Notes: generated by a model not told the origin, from the sequence alone. A DNA stretch of 64,000 nucleotides from Nocardiopsis listeri NBRC 13360 (GCF_001570765.1 NZ_BCSH01000002.1:1-64000); one strand, 5' to 3'. Shown: positions 1-8,108, counted from the stretch's first letter. Translations and numbers: made by a program.

Positions 1-204
1 TCCAGGACCGTGATGGCCCGGCGTGCGGGCTCCTTGGGAGGCCGTGTCACCACGGTCGCCCGCTCATTGCACTCCGTCCTGCGAAGACTGGACTCCAACA
101 TCGTTCGCTACGAGCACGAGCGAGTGGACCACCACGCCATGGACGAGTCCCCACCCCCGGAGAACTTCCGTCCCGAACTCTTCTCCGGTGGGGGCGATCT
201 ATGA
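1..204 (+). CDS. 3' end of an unidentified ORF (partial)
   Basis: The frame is open from the left edge of the window and stops at 202-204. In-frame GTG and ATG codons occur at 10 and 13, so a complete 60-64 residue protein is also possible. The visible tail is rich in Arg, Glu and His and ends in an acidic Pro/Gly stretch. I recognise no domain. Its stop overlaps the next start as ATGA, which indicates translational coupling to the DUF6507 gene and suggests it belongs to the same toxin-associated operon, perhaps as a small helical secretion partner (inference only). Confidence 0.4.
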   Translation, partial: SRTVMARRAGSLGGRVTTVARSLHSVLRRLDSNIVRYEHERVDHHAMDESPPPENFRPELFSGGGDL

Positions 205-536
205 GCGAGTGGGATGTCGACCCCACCGGCGTGGGCGGTGTTCTCCACAACGTGGCCGACCAGGTCGGTGACGGCGGTGGAGAAGCGCTCGACGGTCACC
301 TCACCTCGCTCGCGAACTCACTTGTCGAGGCCGCCGGCTCGTCCATGAGCGGACCCGTCGGATCCGAGCTTTACGCGTTGCTCGAACACGTCGGCGAGAT
401 GTGCGAGGAAATGGTCGGTCGGGCCGGATCCGCGGTCGAAGGATGCGCGGAAGCCGTCGACGCCTTCCTCGTCGGCGACATGGAGATGGCGGCGGAGGCC
501 CAGAGCGCCGCGGGAACAATCGACGACCCGGCTTGA
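201..536 (+). CDS. DUF6507 family small helical protein
   Basis: This 111-residue protein opens with the W-D-x-x-P-x-G-V-x-x-V-L pattern that I associate with the actinobacterial DUF6507 family. It ends with a helical segment carrying E-A-V-D-A-F-x-x-G-D-M-E-M-A. Members are small, all-alpha, WXG100-like proteins found beside putative type VII secreted toxins; the biochemical role is unknown. The start overlaps the preceding stop (ATGA), and the toxin gene follows after about 30 bases, so the three are probably one operon. The family name is from memory of the motif, not a search. Confidence 0.7.
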   Translation: MSEWDVDPTGVGGVLHNVADQVGDGGGEALDGHLTSLANSLVEAAGSSMSGPVGSELYALLEHVGEMCEEMVGRAGSAVEGCAEAVDAFLVGDMEMAAEAQSAAGTIDDPA

Positions 537-567
537 TCCCCCACTCTCGCTAGGACAGACGAATCAC

Positions 568-1071
568 ATGCCCCTCATCGAGGACTTCAGGCCCTCACAC
601 GATGACGATCCCCGCAACCAACAAGCGATCGACCACGATCCCAACACCCTCATCTATCCTCCGCTGATCCCCCGACCCGCCACGATCGTGGAGAACCTTC
701 GGGAGGCGATAGGCACGATGAGGTCGGCGGCCGGGTCGATCAGCGACAGCGGCCACGACATCGAGGACACCTGGGGTGCCCTCCCCAACCACTACTCGGC
801 GCCTGGCAGCGACACCCTCTTCTCCGCCATGGGACGGGTCTCCGAACGGGGAGACGACATCGATGGCGACATCGCCTCGGCGGTATCCGAATTGGAGACC
901 TTCGCCGACGCGGCCGAGACCGCCAAGGAGAGGCTCGGTTCGCTCCGGGAGGAGGCCTGGGAGTTTCGTGAGGAGATGCAGGCCGAGGACGCCTGGAGCG
1001 AGAACCCGATCAACACGCTCCGTAACCTTCAACTCAAACTCGCGGTCAACAAGGCATGGGGTGAGTACTAG
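568..1071 (+). CDS. N-terminal secretion-domain fragment of polymorphic toxin
   Basis: This 167-residue ORF is mostly alpha-helical and resembles the N-terminal WXG/LXG-like region of actinobacterial secreted toxins. It begins with a Pro-rich lead, followed by a long amphipathic helix pair around residues 70-150. It ends at TAG 1069-1071 in the middle of a helix that in related proteins continues as Y-Q-E/D-A-E-R-x-C-A. The downstream toxin ORF lies in the same frame with no other stop between, so this is almost certainly the front of one long protein of about 1031 residues. If only this part is made, it would be a secretion domain without a toxin. Confidence 0.7.
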   Translation: MPLIEDFRPSHDDDPRNQQAIDHDPNTLIYPPLIPRPATIVENLREAIGTMRSAAGSISDSGHDIEDTWGALPNHYSAPGSDTLFSAMGRVSERGDDIDGDIASAVSELETFADAAETAKERLGSLREEAWEFREEMQAEDAWSENPINTLRNLQLKLAVNKAWGEY

Positions 1072-1131
1072 GACGCCGAGCGCGACTGCGCGACCGGGCT
1101 TTCATCGATCAGTGGTTCCGGTAACACCTAC

Positions 1132-3663
1132 GTGGCCGCCGGTGAGGGCGAACCCGACACCGGAGAGGTCGTCTGCGGGATCGACCCGAACGACGTCCCC
1201 GATCCGAACTTCGACCCCGGCAAGTTCTCCGACTGGAAACGGGTCCACGAGTTCACCTGGGACTACCTGGAAAACGGCGACAAGCCCAGGGGCATGAACT
1301 GGGCGGTCGACGCCGGGATGGCCGGCTGGGACAACTTCGGCGGCGGCATGGTCTGGGACATCGGTGTCAACGCCGTGTCGGCGACCGGGCTGTGGCATGC
1401 GAACAGTGGTTGGGCCCAGAACGGTTCCGAAGCCTACGACAACGCCAAGGACCACCTGAAGGAGACCCTCAAGGGATACGGGGCGCTCGCGGGCTTGTAC
1501 GGCGGAGCCGGCAACGTCCTCGACGATGGTGATTTCACCGGGGAAGCCTGGCTGCAGAACATGGGCGAGTCCTGGAAGGAGGTCGCCCACGACCTGGTGC
1601 CGTGGCGGGAGTGGGACGACCGTCCCATGTACACGATCACCACTGCCGGAGGAAACCTCGCGCTGACGCTGGTGGGTGGTCTGCCGGTGCGAGGTGCGAC
1701 CATGCTCGCCAGGGTGGGGACCGGGGCGTTCCGACTGGACCTCGACGGGTTCACTCCATCCCTCCACCTCGGCCCAGGGTTGGCCGCACGTCCGGGTTTC
1801 GACCTGTCCGATGTCTTCCGTGGCCGGAATCCGGATGGGTCCGGGGGAGTGCTCGGTCGGTTGAACGACCTCTCCGTGCGGCTCAACGAACTCACCACCC
1901 GTTGGTCGACACCGGAACAGTCGGTTCCGGACCGGCCCACGCCACCGTTCGCGAACCACGGCGACGCAGATGGCTCGGGTAGCAGACCTACGCGCTCCGA
2001 CGAATCCGAAGGCTCCCGCGACGGCCGCCGTTCGGAGGAGCCCGCCTCGACGGGGCGTCGGAACGAAACCGAGGACCGATCGGTTCGTGGACTGTCCGCG
2101 GAGGTCGACCGGTTCAGCGCGATGGACGCGGAAAAGCGTGCCCGTCTGCTGAAACGCAGTCTGGACCGGGCAACGGTCGGACCCGGCGGGATGGAGATCC
2201 CCGGGCCCGACGGTCTCGGACGCCGCAATGGAGAGGACGGTTTCCGGGCTCAGAGTTCCACCGCCGGCGAACCACATGGTGGACATGATGGAACCCGGGC
2301 GCGAGACGGACAGAGCCCTGGAAGTACCGCTTTGCTGGAGCGCGACTCCGGCGGTCACTCTGGGGGGACCGGCACGGGTGGTGCTTTCGGTTCCGGCGGA
2401 GGTCCCGCTCACTTCGGTGGTGGGGGTGGTGGAGGTGGTGGTCGCCCCGATGATCCCTTCGCCAATGGAACCGGGGACGATCCCAGGCCACCCGGCCCCA
2501 AGACCCTGGCGGAGTTCGAGAAGCACCGCTGGGGTGACCAGAAGGACCCGGCCGCGGAGGAAGCCTTCCTGCGGGATGTGGAACATCTGGTCAACCACGA
2601 CGAGGGTTTCCGGAAGAAATATTACAACCGGATCGGTCATCGGGTTAAAGAAGATCTTAAGATCGGACTGGAGAATTGGCAGCTTCCCAAGCTCCACATC
2701 AATGAGAATACTGGTTGGCGCACACCTCTCAAGCAGCCGGATTCACCGGACTACTATGGGGACAAGACCAAGGTCAGGATCAATAGCCCTGACTTCCTCA
2801 AGGATTCAAATGGGAATCCGCTGACAGGTGACGAGCTCGCCAGGAAGGAGAAACTCCGCGAAGATTTCAGGAGCCTTGATGCTTTGGCGGAACAGAAGGC
2901 GAAGACGTACGATGATGCGGTAAGAAAAAACGAAACTTTCAAGGCGGCGGAGAAGAAATACGGGAAATATGTAGAAGGTGGAGAAAATCATGACCTGCTC
3001 GAAAGGGCGCACCAGGACAAGGTGGATGCTTATCACAAATCGACGAAGGTGGCCGAAACCTTTGGCGAGGAGTCGGCGAAGATCGCCGCCCGCTACGAAT
3101 TCGACGGAAGTCCTCTGCTTGACAAGCATGGCAATGAGGTTATGCGGGAGGTCAAGGATGATCAAGGCAACGTGATCGGAGAGGAGAAGGTCGTCAAACC
3201 GGACCTGGAAGGTGCGACCCTTTTGGGCCGTGGGTCCGGGGTTCCTGGAAACGGAAACAGTCAGTTCGATCTGATCTATGAGACCAAAGACGGGGATATC
3301 GTCATCGTCGAGGCCAAAGCCAGCACGAAGACTTCCTTGGGTACAAGGATCCATGCCCCGGTAGGTGGAAGCGCCGCCGATGTCATGCAGGGGACCAGTG
3401 GCTATTTTGATTCGATCCTTGATGCCATGCGTGGCCGAGGCCATGGCTCTAAGGTCTCAGTAGGTGAGGGTTCAAAAATTATCGAAGATGACAAAACGGA
3501 GGATAGGAGGATATCGGTGGGAGAGCGGGAGCTTGCTGATTACATTGAAGGAAAAATGAAGGAGGGTAAAGTTACGTACGCTTTGTTTAAGGGGAATCCA
3601 GTATCTGCAAAAGGTGGCTATTCCGCTAACGGATATGACTATCAAATTTTCGATGTAGGATAA
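1132..3663 (+). CDS. Polymorphic toxin body with C-terminal PD-(D/E)XK nuclease-like domain
   Basis: Counted from GTG 1132 this part is 843 residues, but the codons from 1072 onward are open in the same frame as the preceding ORF and no ribosome binding site is visible before 1132. Residues 1-200 form a helical pre-toxin region with a hydrophobic stretch near 175-200. Residues 250-450 are low-complexity, Ser/Arg/Gly-rich, with a run of nine Gly. The tip carries a restriction-endonuclease-like core: D713 in QFDLIY, then E727-A-K729 in VIVEAKAS, followed by a Q-G-T-S-G-Y-F helix. That is the D...ExK signature of PD-(D/E)XK nucleases used as toxin tips. From about base 2600 the AT content rises sharply, marking the exchangeable tip. 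Two Imm49-type genes follow directly. Nuclease function is inferred from motif and context. Confidence 0.72.
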   Translation: MAAGEGEPDTGEVVCGIDPNDVPDPNFDPGKFSDWKRVHEFTWDYLENGDKPRGMNWAVDAGMAGWDNFGGGMVWDIGVNAVSATGLWHANSGWAQNGSEAYDNAKDHLKETLKGYGALAGLYGGAGNVLDDGDFTGEAWLQNMGESWKEVAHDLVPWREWDDRPMYTITTAGGNLALTLVGGLPVRGATMLARVGTGAFRLDLDGFTPSLHLGPGLAARPGFDLSDVFRGRNPDGSGGVLGRLNDLSVRLNELTTRWSTPEQSVPDRPTPPFANHGDADGSGSRPTRSDESEGSRDGRRSEEPASTGRRNETEDRSVRGLSAEVDRFSAMDAEKRARLLKRSLDRATVGPGGMEIPGPDGLGRRNGEDGFRAQSSTAGEPHGGHDGTRARDGQSPGSTALLERDSGGHSGGTGTGGAFGSGGGPAHFGGGGGGGGGRPDDPFANGTGDDPRPPGPKTLAEFEKHRWGDQKDPAAEEAFLRDVEHLVNHDEGFRKKYYNRIGHRVKEDLKIGLENWQLPKLHINENTGWRTPLKQPDSPDYYGDKTKVRINSPDFLKDSNGNPLTGDELARKEKLREDFRSLDALAEQKAKTYDDAVRKNETFKAAEKKYGKYVEGGENHDLLERAHQDKVDAYHKSTKVAETFGEESAKIAARYEFDGSPLLDKHGNEVMREVKDDQGNVIGEEKVVKPDLEGATLLGRGSGVPGNGNSQFDLIYETKDGDIVIVEAKASTKTSLGTRIHAPVGGSAADVMQGTSGYFDSILDAMRGRGHGSKVSVGEGSKIIEDDKTEDRRISVGERELADYIEGKMKEGKVTYALFKGNPVSAKGGYSANGYDYQIFDVG

Positions 3664-3668
3664 TTATC

Positions 3669-4541
3669 ATGCATGTGGCTCGTTCTGAAATTATGCGCAA
3701 GGTCGACGAAGACGATATTCGGTATAACCAGAAGTATATTGAGAAGCAGGTGAGTTCTCTTGCTGATGGGGCGAGGGGTATGCACCTTGGAATCAATAAT
3801 ATGACTGGAAAGGTTTTGGAGTTCTTGGTTGTCGATCCTCGGGTTGAGGAGGTTCGGACCTGGGAAGCGTGGGTGACGTCGATGCAGTATCACTGCGCGT
3901 TCTATCAGGTGTCGATGGCGGAGCCTTATTCTCGGGTGGAGTGTTCGGTCGGTGGTCGGCTGTGGGATCTGGGTAGTTTGAAGCCGAACTGGGCGATCAA
4001 TGCGAGTTCGTGGATCGGTGTTATGCGTAAGGCCTTGACTTGTCGTTCTGCTGATCGGTCTCGGTTTTTGGCGCATGTTCCGGTCGAGGTATTGCGTAGT
4101 GCGGGGGAGAGTGAGGGTAGTCGTTTCATGGCCGGTGTTTATGCGGAGGTGGAGGCGTGGCAGGCGTTTGTCCTGGGTTCGCCTGATGCGGCGGGGTTGG
4201 TGGAGCGGGCTCGGGTGTTGTCGGATCCGAAGCGGGCTTCGTTCGCTGCTGATCACGCGGAGATGGTGACGCTTCCTGAGCTGGATGTTCTGGGCAGGTT
4301 GGTCGCGGGGGACGGTCCCGGGTTCAATGAGGCTTTGGTGCGGGCCTTGGAGTCGTACCGGGAGTACAGCGCCGAAGAATTTGCCAGTGGCGGGTTTGAG
4401 GGCATCGTGCCGCTTGGGTTGCTGGCGTTGGCCTGTCTGGCCCATGACGGGGCCGTGGAGGGTGTGTCCCTCGAAGTGGAGTCCGATTATCTGCCCGCCG
4501 GGATCGTGAACGGTTCCTGGCTCGACGCCTTCCCCGTCTAA
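3669..4541 (+). CDS. Imm49 family immunity protein (copy 1)
   Basis: This 290-residue all-alpha protein starts five bases after the toxin stop. It shares with the next gene a layout of W-E-A-W-V/A near residue 65, a central W-(I/L)-x-x-x-x-x-x-L-x-C-R helix, and a C-terminal P-L-G-L-L-x-L-A-x-L-x-x-D followed by S-D-Y-L-P. These features match Imm49, a family of predicted immunity proteins that neutralise polymorphic toxins. Adjacency makes it the likely cognate antidote. Its third codon positions carry many T and G bases, unlike the C-rich usage of neighbouring housekeeping genes, consistent with acquisition together with the toxin tip. Confidence 0.75.
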   Translation: MHVARSEIMRKVDEDDIRYNQKYIEKQVSSLADGARGMHLGINNMTGKVLEFLVVDPRVEEVRTWEAWVTSMQYHCAFYQVSMAEPYSRVECSVGGRLWDLGSLKPNWAINASSWIGVMRKALTCRSADRSRFLAHVPVEVLRSAGESEGSRFMAGVYAEVEAWQAFVLGSPDAAGLVERARVLSDPKRASFAADHAEMVTLPELDVLGRLVAGDGPGFNEALVRALESYREYSAEEFASGGFEGIVPLGLLALACLAHDGAVEGVSLEVESDYLPAGIVNGSWLDAFPV

Positions 4542-4582
4542 CGACCTGTCGCATCAGTCGTCCTACTTAGAGGAGACCTCAC

Positions 4583-5464
4583 ATGGTTTTCGTTCCCCGC
4601 CGCACCCCGATCGGGTTCACGGTCGACGAGTCACGGGTGGAGGCTATCGAGGCCGAGCGTGAGCGTTACGTCCGGCTCTTGGTGGAGGAGACGGCGACCG
4701 CCGACGTCCACCTCGACGCGGTGTACCGCCTCGCCATGGAATTGCTGGTCCTGGACCCCGAGTGCACCTGGATCTGGGCATGGGACGCGTGGGCGTTCGC
4801 CTTCCAGTACCACCACGCCGTCGTCGCGCTCGGGACCAGTTCGCGGGGCACCGAACTGGAGTTGTTCGTGGACTACGAGAGCCGCTCGCTGGTCTCTCCA
4901 GGGGCCATGGCCGGAGCGGACGCGCGGACCTGGCTGACCGCGTTCTTCATGGGCTTGATCTGCCGGGACGAGAAACGGGTCCGGCACCTGGCGTCCATCC
5001 CCATCGAACGGTTGCGCGGAGAGGGCAAGGCCCGGCACCCCGAGTACGTCTACGCCTGGGTGAGCGCCCTACAAGCACTGATCAACCTTGACGACCGGCT
5101 TGTCGCGCACCTGCGGGAGGCGATGGAGGGGTCGGACTCCCATTCCCGAGAGGACGCCGGATCGGCGCTGGAACTGGACCTGCTGTTCTTCCCCCAACTG
5201 GACCTGCTGCGCGCCTACCTGACCGGCGAACCGGACGACTTCGAACGCACACTGGTGCGCGGCCTGGAGATGTTCGGGGACTTCCACGCCCGCTCGGAGG
5301 AAACCGATCCGCTGGAGCAGGTCCTGCCCCTCGGCCTGCTGGGGCTGGCTAGCCTGGTCTACGACGAGGCCGGGCGCGATCCGGACCAGCGGATGGACGT
5401 GCGTTCGGATTACCTTCCTCGGGTCCTCCTGGAGGGCGGTCGGTACGGGGAGTGCCAGGTCTGA
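4583..5464 (+). CDS. Imm49 family immunity protein (copy 2)
   Basis: This 293-residue paralogue of the preceding gene has the same helical layout: [10 protein letters not shown] near residue 65, [12 protein letters not shown] in the middle, and P-L-G-L-L-G-L-A with S-D-Y-L-P at the end. A good ribosome binding site (GAGGAGA) precedes the ATG. Codon usage is the usual very GC-rich type, so this copy is either older in the genome or from a different source than copy 1. It may protect against an earlier toxin tip that has been displaced, a pattern known for polymorphic toxin loci (inference). Confidence 0.75.
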   Translation: MVFVPRRTPIGFTVDESRVEAIEAERERYVRLLVEETATADVHLDAVYRLAMELLVLDPECTWIWAWDAWAFAFQYHHAVVALGTSSRGTELELFVDYESRSLVSPGAMAGADARTWLTAFFMGLICRDEKRVRHLASIPIERLRGEGKARHPEYVYAWVSALQALINLDDRLVAHLREAMEGSDSHSREDAGSALELDLLFFPQLDLLRAYLTGEPDDFERTLVRGLEMFGDFHARSEETDPLEQVLPLGLLGLASLVYDEAGRDPDQRMDVRSDYLPRVLLEGGRYGECQV

Positions 5465-5509
5465 TCCCGCACCGGGCGAGGGCGGTCTCAGGCGCCTGTC
5501 GGGCCCCCT

Positions 5510-5515
5510 TAGTCT
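5510..5515 (+). promoter_or_regulatory. -10 element of a leaderless promoter for menG
   Basis: TAGTCT sits seven bases before the ATG of menG and no Shine-Dalgarno sequence is present. In actinobacteria this spacing places the transcription start at or next to the A of ATG, giving a leaderless mRNA. No convincing -35 hexamer is visible. Confidence 0.5.
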
Positions 5516-5522
5516 TGTTGCC

Positions 5523-6233
5523 ATGACCCGCGCGAAGCTCGACAAGCAGCCCAAGGACGTCGCAGCGATGTTCGACGGCATCGCAGAGAACTACGACCTC
5601 GTCAACGACGTCATCTCGCTCGGCCAGGATCGTGCCTGGCGTCGGGCCGTGGTCGACGCGGTCGACGCCCACAGCGGTGAGCTGGTCCTGGACCTGGCAG
5701 CGGGCACCGGAACCTCCTCGGAGTCCTTCATCAAGAAGGGCGCTCGCGTCATCGCCTGCGACTTCTCCCTCGGGATGCTCGGCAAGGGCGCCGAGCGGCG
5801 TGGCGGTGCCTCTCGCGGTGGGGTGACGTTCGTGGCCGGCGACGCGCTGTCGCTGCCGTTCGCCGACGAGACCTTCGACGCGGTGACCATCTCCTTCGGT
5901 CTGCGCAACGTCGCCGACGTGGACCAGGCCCTGCGTGAGTTGCAACGGGTGACCAAGGTCGGTGGCCGGTTGGTCATCTGCGAGTTCAGCCACATCCCGG
6001 TGGAGTTCGTCGACAAGATCTACTCGACCTACCTGATGGCGGCGCTGCCCAAGGTCGCCGGCGCCTTCTCGGGGCGGAGCGAGGCCTACGACTACCTGTC
6101 GGAGTCGATCATGGCCTGGCCGGACCAGGCGGAGCTGTCCAAGTACCTCCAGGCGGCCGGTTGGTCACGGGTGGCCTGGCGCAACCTGACGCTGGGCACG
6201 GTGGCCCTGCACCGTGGTTTCCGGGAAAAGTAA
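5523..6233 (+). CDS. menG: Demethylmenaquinone methyltransferase (MenG/UbiE)
   Basis: This 236-residue class I SAM-dependent methyltransferase has the length and signature of the UbiE/MenG family, which performs the last C-methylation converting demethylmenaquinone to menaquinone. The N-terminal [14 protein letters not shown] motif is diagnostic. The SAM-binding loop D57-L-A-A-G-T-G follows, then a G-D-A-L-x-L-P-F motif and the I-S-F-G-L-R-N-V segment. It is transcribed alone, ends before a strong terminator, and lies next to a menaquinone reductase and complex I, fitting a respiratory quinone block. Confidence 0.93.
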   Translation: MTRAKLDKQPKDVAAMFDGIAENYDLVNDVISLGQDRAWRRAVVDAVDAHSGELVLDLAAGTGTSSESFIKKGARVIACDFSLGMLGKGAERRGGASRGGVTFVAGDALSLPFADETFDAVTISFGLRNVADVDQALRELQRVTKVGGRLVICEFSHIPVEFVDKIYSTYLMAALPKVAGAFSGRSEAYDYLSESIMAWPDQAELSKYLQAAGWSRVAWRNLTLGTVALHRGFREK

Positions 6234-6288
6234 AATCCGACATAACGCCCAAGTGGCTTTATTGTTCGTATAAATTAACAAAGTTCTC

Positions 6289-6322
6289 AAGTCCCAAGGA
6301 GTCCTGCTCCTTGGGACTTTTT
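6289..6322 (+). terminator. Rho-independent terminator after menG
   Basis: A perfect 13-base stem (6289-6301 with 6307-6319) closes a five-base loop and runs into five T residues. It is the clearest intrinsic terminator in the window and isolates menG from the downstream operon. Confidence 0.9.
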
Positions 6323-6495
6323 ACGTTACTGGTGAGTCACTTGGTCCTGTTTATCCGCCATGAGCTGCACTGTTGTCGTCAAGTGGCGCTTTGATGCCGG
6401 CTGTGGTGGTTATGGGTTCAATATCCGATTCATTGAAGAACGGCCCCCGGGTGTCGCCTCTTTGCTCTCGGGGGGCTAGACTTCGGAAAAGAGGC

Positions 6496-6513
6496 TTGTG
6501 AAGTGCTTCACAA
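6496..6513. promoter_or_regulatory. Rex-type redox operator upstream of the reductase/nuo genes
   Basis: TTGTGAAGTGCTTCACAA has perfect inverted half-sites TTGTGAA and TTCACAA with a four-base centre, identical in architecture to the Streptomyces Rex operator (TGTGAA-N4-TTCACA). The palindrome extends two further bases each side (6494-6515). Rex is an NADH/NAD+-sensing repressor known to control nuo, cyd and haem genes in actinobacteria. No rex gene is in this window. Confidence 0.75.
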
Positions 6514-6650
6514 GCGCACGAGGCGTAGGACACATGGCCCTATGTCGGACAAGTCGGAAGTCCCGAACCGACCCATAACACCCCCGTTGGCGGGTCGAAC
6601 CCGCACTGGCCCGCCACGGTAGGACCGCGCGAGTAGTCGAGGACCCACCC

Positions 6651-7955
6651 GTGAGTGAGACAGCCACCTCCGCTCCCAGAGGCCGCGAGCGGATCGAGTA
6701 CGACGCCGACGTCATCGTCGTCGGTGCCGGCCCCGCTGGTGCCACCACCGCCTACTACCTGGCCCAGGCCGGATTGGACGTCCTCCTCCTGGAGAAGACC
6801 TCCTTCCCACGGGAGAAGGTCTGCGGTGACGGACTGACCCCCAGAGCCGTGAAACAGCTCACCTCGATGGGAATCACCTTCGAGGACGAGGGTTGGATCA
6901 AGAACCACGGCCTGCGCATCGTCGGCGCCGGCGTCCGGCTCGAACTCCCCTGGCCCGAACTGGCCGCCTACCCCGGGTACGGACTCGTCCGCACCCGTTT
7001 CGACTTCGACCAGATCCTGGCCGAGAGGGCGGTCGGCGCCGGGGTGAAGCTCCTGGAGCGCACCAACGTCACCGGGCCGATCATGGACGAGCGCAGCAAC
7101 CGCATCGTCGGTGTGCGCGCCAAGAACGCCGACCGCGAGCCCGTGAGCTTCCGGGCGCCGCTGGTCGTGGCCTCCGACGGAAACTCCTCCCGTCTCTCCG
7201 TGTCCATGGGGATCCGCAAGCGTGACGACCGCCCCATGGGCGTGGCCGTGCGCACCTACTTCGAGAGCCCCCGTCACGACGACGACTACCTGGAGTCCTG
7301 GCTGGAGCTGTGGGACCGCAGCGGCGACAAGGACGTCCTCCTGCCCGGCTACGGCTGGGTCTTCGGCGTGGGTGACGGCACCAGCAACGTCGGCCTGGGC
7401 ATCCTCAACTCCACCTCCGCCTTCCAGGACGTCGACTACCGCAAGCTACTGCGCCGGTGGACCGACTCGATGCCCGAGGAGTGGGGCTTCAACGACGAGA
7501 ACCGCAAGGGCAAGATCCTCGGCGCGGCGTTGCCGATGGGCTTCAACCGGGTTCCGCACTACTCGCGCGGGCTGATGCTGGTCGGCGACGCGGGCGGCAT
7601 GGTCAACCCCTTCAACGGCGAGGGCATCGCCTACGCCATGGAGGCCGGCCAGATCGCCGCGGACGTGATCGTGCAGTCGCACGGTCGCACCACCCGGCAG
7701 ACCCGGGAACGCGTCCTGTTGAGCTACCCGGAGATCCTCGCCGACACCTACGGCGGCTACTACACGCTCGGTCGCTACTTCGTGAAGGTCATCGGTCAGC
7801 CCGAGTTCATGAAGTACGCGACCAAGTACGGGCTGCGTCAACGCACCCTCATGAAGTTCGTGCTGAAGATGCTCGCCAACCTCACCGAGCCGAACAAGGG
7901 CGATGCCATGGACCGGGTGATCAACGGTTTGAGCAAGATGGCGCCCGCGGCCTGA
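6651..7955 (+). CDS. Geranylgeranyl reductase family flavoprotein (menaquinone reductase-like)
   Basis: This 434-residue FAD-dependent protein has a Rossmann motif G25-A-G-P-A-G30 in VIVVGAGPAG, the family signature F-P-R-E-K-V-C-G-D-G-L-T-P-R near residues 48-62, and a G-D-A-G-G-M-V-N-P-F-N-G-E-G-I FAD-binding segment near 310-325. Actinobacterial members (MenJ in mycobacteria) saturate one isoprene unit of the menaquinone side chain; plant and archaeal relatives reduce geranylgeranyl groups. The position between menG and nuoA supports the quinone role. GTG at 6651 is chosen for a CGAGGA site just upstream. A Rex operator 138 bases upstream implies redox control. Confidence 0.85.
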   Translation: MSETATSAPRGRERIEYDADVIVVGAGPAGATTAYYLAQAGLDVLLLEKTSFPREKVCGDGLTPRAVKQLTSMGITFEDEGWIKNHGLRIVGAGVRLELPWPELAAYPGYGLVRTRFDFDQILAERAVGAGVKLLERTNVTGPIMDERSNRIVGVRAKNADREPVSFRAPLVVASDGNSSRLSVSMGIRKRDDRPMGVAVRTYFESPRHDDDYLESWLELWDRSGDKDVLLPGYGWVFGVGDGTSNVGLGILNSTSAFQDVDYRKLLRRWTDSMPEEWGFNDENRKGKILGAALPMGFNRVPHYSRGLMLVGDAGGMVNPFNGEGIAYAMEAGQIAADVIVQSHGRTTRQTRERVLLSYPEILADTYGGYYTLGRYFVKVIGQPEFMKYATKYGLRQRTLMKFVLKMLANLTEPNKGDAMDRVINGLSKMAPAA

Positions 7956-8045
7956 TCCGCGGTTTCTCGCGACGTCGCACTTTGGGCGCTTGAGCACGGG
8001 CCGAAGCGCCGGCGGAGGCCCGAAAAGATACAGCGTTCTCGTGAT

Positions 8046-8081
8046 GGGCGCCCCTTTCGGGTGCTTTCGAAAGGGTGCCCC
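8046..8081 (+). terminator. Stem-loop between the reductase gene and nuoA
   Basis: A perfect eight-base inner stem (8052-8059 with 8068-8075) extends with small bulges to GGG/CCC pairs at 8046-8048 and 8079-8081. There is no T-tract. It lies 28 bases before the second Rex-like site, so it could end the reductase transcript and make nuoA-N a separate unit, or it could be an mRNA structure. Confidence 0.4.
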
Positions 8082-8108
8082 TCACACCGAAAAGGATGCG
8101 GGACATGC

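Larger units (their letters stand above)
568..3663 (+). pseudogene. Full-length polymorphic toxin gene interrupted by one in-frame TAG
   Basis: Reading straight through the TAG at codon 168 gives a single protein of about 1031 residues: helical secretion domain, pre-toxin region, Gly-rich linker, nuclease tip. The residues immediately after the stop (D-A-E-R-D-C-A) continue the helix interrupted by it, and the expected residue at the stop is Gln, so one C-to-T change (CAG to TAG) explains the break. The alternatives are a sequencing error, a recent nonsense mutation, suppression, or a functional split. The rest of the frame is undamaged, which argues that any mutation is recent. Confidence 0.65.
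6234..6650. other. Gene-free regulatory stretch between menG and the reductase
   Basis: About 417 bases without a convincing gene. It contains the menG terminator (6289-6322), an AT-richer spacer, and a perfect palindrome matching a Rex operator (6496-6513). Candidate -10 hexamers occur at 6477-6482 (TAGACT) and 6526-6531 (TAGGAC) on either side of the operator, but neither has a well-spaced -35. Confidence 0.6.

Noticed and set aside
1102..2697. A 531-codon minus-strand open frame opposite the toxin gene
   Set aside because: Low-complexity antisense frame typical of high-GC DNA. The plus strand has the recognisable toxin domains.
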